In this document: one piece after another, positions 57,880 to 64,000 of the stretch
How the letters are laid out: every line of letters starts with the position of its first letter
Position numbering within the stretch: the stretch's first letter is position 1
NCBI RefSeq assembly: GCF_014252255.1
Contig: NZ_CP059213.1
Span: 1 to 64,000 of the forward strand
Source: Blattabacterium cuenoti
Lineage (GTDB): Bacteria; Bacteroidota; Bacteroidia; Flavobacteriales; Blattabacteriaceae
Reading direction: 5' to 3'
Length of the DNA stretch: 64,000 nt
Notes under the pieces: model-generated
What the model was told of the DNA's origin: nothing
What the model saw: the letters and a program-made list of their open reading frames with translations, nothing else
The model's database searches: none
Translations under genes and position numbers: made by a program

Positions 57880-58434
57880 TTATTTTCTAGTATAAGGATT
57901 TGGTTTATTTTTATTTCCTATATTTATTTTTTTCATTTGTATTTTTATAATTTGAATTTGATCATGTAATAAACCAGAAATATCCATTTTTTTTGCTTCT
58001 AATAATAAAAGTTCTGCTCTTTTTTTATCTCCTTTTGATAAAGAAGCTATTGCTAAGTTTAATTTAGCAATGGCTATATTTTGTTTGAATTTTAATCCAA
58101 AAAATAAAGCTTTCTGCATATAATTTTCTGATTCAATAATATTTTTTTCTGAATATAAAATTCCATTTAAAAAATAATAATAAGCTATTTGATTTTTAGT
58201 CAGTTGTAATTCAGGATTTTTTATATATTCTAAATACTTTTTTAATCCATTCATATCTTTTTTTCTTATTTTTAAAAAAGCTAATAATAAAAATTCATTT
58301 CTAAATATAAAAAAAATAGGAATCAAACTTAAAAAAAATAAAATACTTCCCCAAAAGTAATTTTTTTGTAAAAATAAAAAAATGGATAGAAAAAAAATTA
58401 TTAAAAATAATATGATTTTTGAATATTTACTCAT
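57880..58434 (-). CDS. Membrane-anchored TPR-like protein, function unknown
   Basis: A 184-residue protein I do not recognise as a named family member. Two adjacent hydrophobic helices (about residues 6-47) anchor it in the membrane. The remaining cytoplasmic or periplasmic part is helical, with TPR-like repeats (AYYYFLNGILYSEKNIIESE, then NYMQKALFFGLKFKQNIAIA and AELLLLEAKKMD). Similar two-helix plus TPR proteins are common hypotheticals in flavobacteria. It sits 17 bases downstream of the esterase gene on the same strand and converges with sucB, so it may share the lolD-esterase transcript. Confidence 0.7.
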   Translation of the reverse strand: MSKYSKIILFLIIFFLSIFLFLQKNYFWGSILFFLSLIPIFFIFRNEFLLLAFLKIRKKDMNGLKKYLEYIKNPELQLTKNQIAYYYFLNGILYSEKNIIESENYMQKALFFGLKFKQNIAIAKLNLAIASLSKGDKKRAELLLLEAKKMDISGLLHDQIQIIKIQMKKINIGNKNKPNPYTRK

Positions 58435-58451
58435 AAAATTGAATTTTTTTA

Positions 58452-59114
58452 TTAAATATGTTTTTTTTTAATCCAATTCATTAAATCTAAATAATTTACA
58501 TTATTTAAAGTATGTCCAGAATCATATTCTTTATAAAATAAAGAAAGTATTTTCTTCTTTTTAAGAAATTTTAATCCTTCTTTTGTCCAATTTAAAGGAA
58601 TTATTGTATCATATTTTCCATGAGATATAAAAAATTCTAAATCCGTATAATTAAATAAATTTATTTTTTCTGGTAAAAGACTTTTTTCTAAATATCCACT
58701 TAAAGAAATTACTTTTTTTATTTTATTAGGTTTTTTAAAAGCTATAGGATAGCTTAAAATAGCTCCTTGACTAAATCCACATAACCAAACGTGGTTTTCT
58801 TTTAATTTATATTCTGTAATAGCTTCATCTATAAAAAAAGATATTTTATCAATAGTTTTTTTAGCTTGTAAAATATTAATAAATTTTTTTTCATTTGAAA
58901 AATCAATATCATACCAAGAATATTTATCTATTCCAAGAGAATAAATTCCTTGAATACTAATTATAAAAAAATTTTCAGGAAGATCTTTTTGAAAAGAAAA
59001 AAGATCTCTTTCATTACTTCCATATCCGTGAATCATTAAAAAAAGAGTAGTATTATTTCCATTATTTGGTTTTTTTATAATATGTTTAATAGAAAGTTTA
59101 TTTTTTAAAAGCAT
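58452..59114 (-). CDS. Alpha/beta hydrolase, phospholipase/carboxylesterase family
   Basis: Serine esterase of the Abhydrolase_2 type, 220 residues. LFLMIHGYGSNERDLFSF forms the oxyanion region, the nucleophile elbow is GFSQGAILSYPIAF, the acid lies in FISHGKYDTIIPL, and the catalytic His is in YDSGHTLNN. Family members hydrolyse short acyl or lysophospholipid esters, and the natural substrate here is unknown. It starts eight bases after the restored lolD stop and is followed by the TPR protein, on the same strand. Confidence 0.87.
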   Translation of the reverse strand: MLLKNKLSIKHIIKKPNNGNNTTLFLMIHGYGSNERDLFSFQKDLPENFFIISIQGIYSLGIDKYSWYDIDFSNEKKFINILQAKKTIDKISFFIDEAITEYKLKENHVWLCGFSQGAILSYPIAFKKPNKIKKVISLSGYLEKSLLPEKINLFNYTDLEFFISHGKYDTIIPLNWTKEGLKFLKKKKILSLFYKEYDSGHTLNNVNYLDLMNWIKKKHI

Positions 59115-59122
59115 AAAATATT

Positions 59123-59798
59123 TTATTTTTTCATTTGATATACTTTTCCATTTTCTATTTTTAGTTTTTCATCAGCCATGTTTGCTAATTGCATATTGTG
59201 AGTAACAACTAAAAAAGTTTGTTTTAGTTCTTTTTTTAAAAAAAAAAAAATTATGTAATTTATCTGCATTTTTTTTATCTAAATTTCCAGAAGGTTCATC
59301 TGCAAAAATAATTTTAGGATCATTAATTAAAGCTCTTGCTACAGATAATCTTTGTTTTTGTCCTCCAGATAATTCTTCTGGTTTGGAGTTTTTATATTTA
59401 GAAAGATTTAATTTTTTTAATAAACTTTTCGCCTTTTGTTTTACATTATTTTTATTTTTTTCATTTATAAATCCGGGTAAACAAATATTTTCTAATGCAG
59501 TAAATTCAGGAAAAAGTTGAGGAGTTTGAAAAATAAAACCTATTGTTTGATTTCTTAAAGAAGAAAGTTCTTTATCTGAAAGATATAAAATTTCTTTTCC
59601 ATTTATTTTTAAAATAGTTTTTATTTTTTTCTTTATAGTAGGTTTTTCTAAAGTTCCAATAATCTGCAAAAGAGTACTTTTTCCTGCTCCAGATTCACCT
59701 AATATACAAACCATTTTTCCTTCTCTTACAAAAAGATTTACTCCTTTAATTATTTCATCTTTTCCAAAAGATTTATAAATATTTTCAGCTTGAATCAT
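59123..59798 (-). CDS. lolD: Lipoprotein-releasing ABC ATPase LolD, frame interrupted in a T13 tract
   Basis: ATPase that powers release of lipoproteins from the inner membrane. Walker A GESGAGKST is at about residues 33-41, the Q-loop is FIFQTPQLFPEFTALENI, the signature is LSGGQKQRLSVARALI and Walker B is KIIFADEPSGNLD. The uninterrupted frame ends at 59172 in nonsense after KLHNFFFF. On the coding strand the shift point is T13 (59250-59238 read on minus), and T12 or T15 gives LKKELKQTFLVVTHNMQLA, the expected LolD C-terminus, ending with TAA at 59125-59123. Without rescue the switch His (THN) is lost. Partner LolC/E is not in the window. Lnt upstream in the window makes the substrates of this transporter. 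Confidence 0.85.
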
Positions 59799-60008
59799 TT
59801 TTTTGTAAATTATAATACTAATACTATTGTTTAGTATACTCTTTTATTTTATTTCTTTAATTTTAATTTAATATGATTATTATTATATCTTATAACTTAT
59901 AATAAAATAAAATAAATAATAAAATAAATAAATATCAACAACTTCAAGTTAAAGAAACATTTCAAAAATAAACGAATTTTAATTTAAATTTACTTAAAAT
60001 TATTTTCA
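59799..60008. other. Intergenic region between lolD and sucC
   Basis: About 210 bases between divergent genes, without an open frame of note. It holds short direct repeats of AATAAAATAAATAAT type around 59898-59935. It must contain the sucC promoter and probably that of the lolD-esterase transcript, but I cannot point to either with confidence. Confidence 0.6.
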
Positions 60009-61211
60009 ATGAATTTACATGAATACCAAGGTAGAGAAATATTAAATTCTTTTGCAATTCAAGTTCCATATGGAATACTTGCTTCTTCTCCAGAAGAAGC
60101 TGTAAAATCAGCAAAAATCATTTTTCAAAAAACTAAAAAAAATTCTTTAATAATTAAAGCTCAAATACATGCAGGGGGACGTGGAAAATCTGGTGGTATT
60201 CAAATTGCAAAAAATTTAGATGAAGTTTATAAAAAATCAAAAAATATTTTAGGAAAATTTTTAGTAACTCCACAAACTTCGAAAAAAGGAAAATTAGTTA
60301 AAAAAATTTTATTATCTGAAGATATTTATTCTTATGAATTAAATCCACCTAGAGAATATTATTTATCGATATTACTTAATCGTGATATAGAAAAAAATAT
60401 AATTCTATATTCTAAAGAAGGAGGAGTAAATATAGAAGATCTTTCAAAAAAAAATCCAGAAAAAATATATACAGATGAAATAGATCCATTATTAGGATTA
60501 CAATTCTTTCAAATAAGAAAAATAGCTTTTCATTTGGATATGTATCATGATTCCTTAAAAAATTTAAGTAATTTTTTAATTTCTCTTTATAAAGCTTATA
60601 TAGCTTATGATACTTTATTATTAGAAATAAACCCTTTAATAAAAACATTTGATAATAAAATCATTCCTGTAGATATTAAAATTGTATTAGATGATAATGC
60701 TTTATTTCGTCATAAAAAATATGCTATTATGTATAATAAAAATGACATTGATATTCATCTTGAAAAAAAAGCAAAAGAAGCAAATTTAAATTTTTTAAAA
60801 TTAAAGGGTAACGTAGGATGTATGGTAAATGGAGCGGGTTTAGCTATGGCTACTATGGACATGATTAAATTGTGTGGGGGAGAACCTGCTAATTTTTTAG
60901 ATATAGGAGGATCAGCGGATAAAAAACGTGTAGAAAAAGCTTTTTCTATTATATTACAAGATAAATCTGTTAAAACAATATTAATCAATATATTTGGTGG
61001 AATAGTTCGTTGTGATACGGTAGCAGAAGGTATAATTAATTCGTATTCTAAAATTGATGATAATATTAAAATTCCGGTAGTTATTCGTTTACAAGGTACA
61101 AATGAAGAAATAGCAAAAAAAATGCTTCAAAAAAGTTTATTACCTATTTATTCTACTGATACGTTAAAAGATGCGTCTGATAAAATTAAAGAAATTTTGC
61201 ATACAATATAG
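60009..61211 (+). CDS. sucC: Succinyl-CoA synthetase beta subunit
   Basis: ADP/GDP-forming succinyl-CoA ligase beta chain, following 2-oxoglutarate dehydrogenase in the TCA cycle. The 400-residue protein starts MNLHEYQGREILNSF, carries the ATP-grasp segment KAQIHAGGRGKSGGI, and has LLEINPLI and GGSADKKRVEKAF. NIFGGIVRCDTVAEGII holds the CoA/phosphate-contact Gly loop. Length is slightly above the E. coli 388. The alpha subunit sucD is not in the window. About 210 A/T-rich bases lie upstream, with short repeats but no gene. Confidence 0.97.
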   Translation: MNLHEYQGREILNSFAIQVPYGILASSPEEAVKSAKIIFQKTKKNSLIIKAQIHAGGRGKSGGIQIAKNLDEVYKKSKNILGKFLVTPQTSKKGKLVKKILLSEDIYSYELNPPREYYLSILLNRDIEKNIILYSKEGGVNIEDLSKKNPEKIYTDEIDPLLGLQFFQIRKIAFHLDMYHDSLKNLSNFLISLYKAYIAYDTLLLEINPLIKTFDNKIIPVDIKIVLDDNALFRHKKYAIMYNKNDIDIHLEKKAKEANLNFLKLKGNVGCMVNGAGLAMATMDMIKLCGGEPANFLDIGGSADKKRVEKAFSIILQDKSVKTILINIFGGIVRCDTVAEGIINSYSKIDDNIKIPVVIRLQGTNEEIAKKMLQKSLLPIYSTDTLKDASDKIKEILHTI

Positions 61212-61415
61212 TTTATGAAAAAATTTTTTTAAAAAAATTATATGATATAAAAAATATAAACCATTAAATAAAATGGAATAAATTAATAGAAAAACAAAAT
61301 ATTTATATTATTTAATAAAAATTTAACAAATTTATACTTATAAACTATGTTAATATTTTTATTCATTTTCCAATAAAATACATAAGATGTTTTATCTTTT
61401 TATAAATTTTAATTT
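61212..61415. other. Intergenic region between sucC and clpC
   Basis: About 204 A/T-rich bases. I looked here for a decayed ClpC N-terminal domain and found no recognisable reading frame on the plus strand. The region probably contains the clpC promoter. Confidence 0.5.
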
Positions 61416-63539
61416 ATGATTCATTATTACTCGTCAAACAGTAGAAAAAAAATTTTTTTCTCTTCTGCTTATTCAGATGAAGATATTGATAATAGTTCTA
61501 CTTCTTCTTCTTCTTACGGATCTGGAGGAAGTGGAACAGGAACAGGATCTGGTTATTATGGAGGAACTTCAATAAGAAGCAAAACTCCAGTTTTAGATAA
61601 TTTTGGAAGGGATTTAAATGCAATAGCAATGGAAGGAAAATTAGATCCTGTAGTAGGAAGAGATAAAGAAGTAGAACGTGTTTCTCAAATATTGAGTAGA
61701 AGAAAAAAAAATAATCCTTTACTTATAGGAGAACCTGGAGTAGGTAAATCAGCTATAGCTGAAGGGTTAGCCCTTCGTATTGTGAATAAAAAAGTATCTA
61801 GAGTATTATACAATAAAAGAGTAGTTGTATTGGATTTAGCAAGTTTAGTTGCGGGAACTAAATATAGAGGTCAATTTGAAGAAAGAATGAAGTCTATTAT
61901 AAATGAATCGGAAAAAAATTCAGAATTAATACTTTTTATAGATGAAATTCATACAATGATTGGAGCTGGAGGAACTACAGGATCATTAGATGCATCTAAT
62001 ATATTTAAACCTGCTTTAGCAAGAGGATTTATTCAATGTATTGGAGCTACTACATTAAATGAATATAGACAATATATAGAAAAAGATGGAGCTTTAGAAC
62101 GAAGATTTCAAAAAATTATGGTTCAACCTTCTTCGGAAAAAGAAACTATAGAAATTTTAAAAAAAATTAAAAGTAAATATGAAAGTCATCATAATGTTTT
62201 ATATACAGAAAAAGCAATTAAAGCTTGTGTAGCCCTAACTGTACGATATATTGTAGATCGTTATTTACCTGATAAAGCAATTGATGCATTAGATGAAGCA
62301 GGATCACGTGTACATATACAAAATATAAAAGTACCCCAAGAAATAATTTTTTTAGAAAAAAAATTAGAAAATATTCGTGAAGAAAAATCTAAAGTTGTAA
62401 AAAGTCAAAAATACGAAGAAGCTGCACGTTTACGTGATACAGAAAAACGTATAGAAAAACAATTAATTAAAGCTCAACAAGAATGGGAAGAATCTTCTAA
62501 AGAAAATAAAGAAATTGTATCCGAAGAAAATATTGAAGAAGTTGTATCTATGATGAGTGGAGTTCCAGTAAATAGAATTGCTCAAGCTGAAATGAGGAAG
62601 TTAAATAAAATGACAGATATTTTAAAAGAAAAAATAGTAGGTCAAAATGAAGCAGTAGAAAAAATAGTAAGATCAGTTCAAAGAAATAGAACTGGATTAA
62701 AAGATCCTAATTCTCCTATAGGTTCTTTTATTTTTTTAGGACCAACAGGTGTTGGAAAAACTTATTTAGCAAAAATTTTTACTAAAGAATTATTTGATTC
62801 AGAAGAATCATTAATACGTCTAGATATGAGTGAATATATGGAAAAATTCTCTGTTTCTAGATTAATAGGGGCTCCCCCAGGTTATGTTGGTTATGAAGAG
62901 GGTGGTCAATTAACAGAAATTATACGTCGTCGACCTTATTCAGTAATATTATTAGATGAAATAGAAAAAGCACATCATGAAGTATTTAATATTTTATTAC
63001 AAATGTTAGATTACGGATGTGTAACAGATAGTATTGGAAGAAAAATAAACTTTAAAAATACTGTAATTATTTTTACATCAAATATAGGTACGCAACAATT
63101 AAAAGAATTTGGTCAAGGAATTGGTTTTTGTACAAAAGCAAGAAAATCAAATAATTACATAAAAAATGTTTTAGAACAAGCTTTAAAAAGAACTTTTTCT
63201 CCAGAATTTTTAAATAGAATAGACGATATTATTATTTTTAATTCTTTAACAAGAAAAAATATATCTAAAATAACTTCTATAGAATTAGAAAAAATAATAC
63301 TTCATGTATCTAATATCGGTTATCAATTAACTTTATTTCCTGAAGTAAAAGAATTTATTCAAAATAAAGGATTTGATAATGAATATGGAGCTCGTCCTTT
63401 AAAAAGAGTAATAGAAAAATTTATTAAAAATCCTATATCAGAATGTATTATTAATGAAAAATTAAAAAAAGGAGATATAATTTCATTAAAAATGAATGAA
63501 AAAAATAATGACATAGAAGCTTTTATTAAAAAAATATGA
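61416..63539 (+). CDS. clpC: ClpC-type AAA+ unfoldase lacking the N-terminal domain
   Basis: Hsp100 unfoldase feeding ClpP. Both AAA+ domains are intact: D1 has Walker A GEPGVGKSA and FIDEIHTMIGAGG, and D2 has GPTGVGKTY and LLDEIEKAHHEVFN. The ClpC/B-type middle coiled coil with the UVR-like YEEAARLRDTEKRIEK lies between. The ClpP-docking IGF occurs in GQGIGFCTKA near residue 568. The usual 150-residue N-domain is missing: the protein starts in the Ser/Gly-rich linker (SSTSSSSYGSGGSGTGTGSG) that normally follows it. Only 204 non-coding bases separate it from sucC, too few for a frameshifted N-domain. Its length of 707 contrasts with about 840-850 for full ClpC. It overlaps nth by four bases. 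Confidence 0.94.
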   Translation: MIHYYSSNSRKKIFFSSAYSDEDIDNSSTSSSSYGSGGSGTGTGSGYYGGTSIRSKTPVLDNFGRDLNAIAMEGKLDPVVGRDKEVERVSQILSRRKKNNPLLIGEPGVGKSAIAEGLALRIVNKKVSRVLYNKRVVVLDLASLVAGTKYRGQFEERMKSIINESEKNSELILFIDEIHTMIGAGGTTGSLDASNIFKPALARGFIQCIGATTLNEYRQYIEKDGALERRFQKIMVQPSSEKETIEILKKIKSKYESHHNVLYTEKAIKACVALTVRYIVDRYLPDKAIDALDEAGSRVHIQNIKVPQEIIFLEKKLENIREEKSKVVKSQKYEEAARLRDTEKRIEKQLIKAQQEWEESSKENKEIVSEENIEEVVSMMSGVPVNRIAQAEMRKLNKMTDILKEKIVGQNEAVEKIVRSVQRNRTGLKDPNSPIGSFIFLGPTGVGKTYLAKIFTKELFDSEESLIRLDMSEYMEKFSVSRLIGAPPGYVGYEEGGQLTEIIRRRPYSVILLDEIEKAHHEVFNILLQMLDYGCVTDSIGRKINFKNTVIIFTSNIGTQQLKEFGQGIGFCTKARKSNNYIKNVLEQALKRTFSPEFLNRIDDIIIFNSLTRKNISKITSIELEKIILHVSNIGYQLTLFPEVKEFIQNKGFDNEYGARPLKRVIEKFIKNPISECIINEKLKKGDIISLKMNEKNNDIEAFIKKI

Positions 63540-64000
63540 ATATTTTAATAAAAAAAAAAATAATTGAAAAAATATTAGATTTTTTATATCCAGATCCAAT
63601 TAGTACTCTATATTATATAAACGAATATACTTTATTAATAGCTATTATACTTACTGCAAAAAGTAAGGAAAAAATAGTAAATAAAACAACAAAACGTTTA
63701 TTTACAAAAATACAATATCCTAAGGATATTTTTTATTTTTCTATTGAAGAAATAAAAAATGATATACAAAATATAGGACTTCATAATAAAAAAGCAAAAA
63801 ATATTTATGATTTATCTATTATTTTAATAAATAAATATAATAGTGTCATTCCTAAAAATATTTTAAAACTAAAATCTTTACCTGGAGTAGGACATAAAAC
63901 CGCTTCGGTTTTTTTATCTTTTGTATCAAAAATACCTGTATTTCCTGTCGATACTCATATACATAGAATGATGTATCGTTGGAAATTAAGTAATGGAAAA
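63536..64000 (+). CDS. nth: Endonuclease III, 3' end outside the window
   Basis: DNA glycosylase/AP lyase removing oxidised pyrimidines. The 155 codons present include LLIAIILTAKSKEKIVNKTTKRLF, the helix-hairpin-helix LPGVGHKTASVFL with the catalytic Lys, and PVDTHIHRMMYR with the catalytic Asp. The C-terminal Fe-S cluster region lies beyond base 64000. In the first motif the usual SAQ is TAK, so the residue that fills the DNA gap is changed. An in-frame A11 run at 63550-63560 does not disturb the frame. The start ATG overlaps the clpC stop (ATGA). Confidence 0.93.
   Translation, partial: MNILIKKKIIEKILDFLYPDPISTLYYINEYTLLIAIILTAKSKEKIVNKTTKRLFTKIQYPKDIFYFSIEEIKNDIQNIGLHNKKAKNIYDLSIILINKYNSVIPKNILKLKSLPGVGHKTASVFLSFVSKIPVFPVDTHIHRMMYRWKLSNGK

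Noticed and set aside
59898..59935. Replication-origin-like A/T repeats
   Set aside because: There are no DnaA-box-like clusters and no dnaA or gidA neighbours; this is simple A/T repeat sequence.
61212..61415. A decayed ClpC N-domain upstream of clpC
   Set aside because: The region is only 204 bases and contains many stops and no recognisable N-domain motif.

Overview
This window looks like part of the chromosome of a Blattabacterium-type endosymbiont, that is, a reduced-genome Flavobacteriales symbiont of cockroaches. The DNA is extremely A/T-rich, with poly(A)/poly(T) tracts of up to 13 bases. Genes are tightly packed with many overlaps, and almost every gene is a housekeeping gene with flavobacterial features. 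These include the trans-translation tag GEQQYAFAA, a fused ResB/CcsA cytochrome c maturation protein, an OstA-like protein, and the order flippase - dut-like gene - sugar nucleotidyltransferase. I saw no insertion sequence, prophage, CRISPR array or gene cluster of foreign composition. The assignment rests on gene content and family resemblance, not on a database search.

Layout. 1-5.6 kb: translation block nusA, infB, aspS. 5.6-9.0 kb: ppa and a 2-oxoacid dehydrogenase E2 on the minus strand, then the NAD(P)HX repair enzyme. 9.0-16.6 kb (minus): one long cell-shape and envelope run, mreB-mreC-mreD-mrdA-rodA, then the tmRNA gene ssrA, then lnt. 16.7-27.3 kb: folK, LptD-like, ridA, OstA/LptA-like, class III aminotransferase, truA, MsbA-like ABC exporter, SurA-like chaperone (minus) and lptB. 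27.3-32.8 kb: thiN, mdh, gcvP and tsaD. 32.9-39.5 kb: a TamB-like giant, an Lrp/AsnC regulator and a 7TM-HD phosphohydrolase. 39.6-39.85 kb: tRNA-Ser(GCU), tRNA-Pro(UGG) and tRNA-Arg(UCU), the last overlapping the stop codon of clpP. 40.6-45.3 kb: flippase, decayed dUTPase, nucleotidyltransferase, tatA and a lytic transglycosylase carrying a long histidine-rich repeat insert. 45.3-57.9 kb: recA, an MBL hydrolase, ccsBA, plsC, alaS, sucA and sucB. 57.9-64 kb: a TPR membrane protein, an esterase, lolD, sucC, a ClpC without its N-domain, and the start of nth.

How the genes work together. Much of the window serves a double-membrane envelope: peptidoglycan elongation (Mre/PBP2/RodA, lytic transglycosylase), lipoprotein maturation and export (Lnt, LolD), LPS transport (LptB, OstA/LptA-like, LptD-like, MsbA-like) and outer-membrane or periplasmic folding (SurA-like, TamB). 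A second theme is central metabolism through the TCA cycle (Mdh, SucA, SucB, SucC) and glycine cleavage (GcvP). A third is quality control (ssrA, ClpP, ClpC).

Most notable observations: (1) three conserved genes (lptB, gcvP, lolD) are each broken by a one-base shift exactly inside an 11- or 13-base homopolymer, which suggests either slippage-rescued genes or assembly errors; (2) a (His-His-Pro-Pro)n plus (His-Asn-Tyr-Arg)7 insert, encoded by two different 12-bp tandem repeats, sits in a lytic transglycosylase; (3) a dUTPase-like gene has lost its catalytic aspartates but keeps its syntenic position and C-terminal motif; (4) ClpC lacks its N-terminal substrate/adaptor domain; (5) ssrA is embedded in the mre-rodA-lnt run and no ATG is available near the 5' end of lnt.
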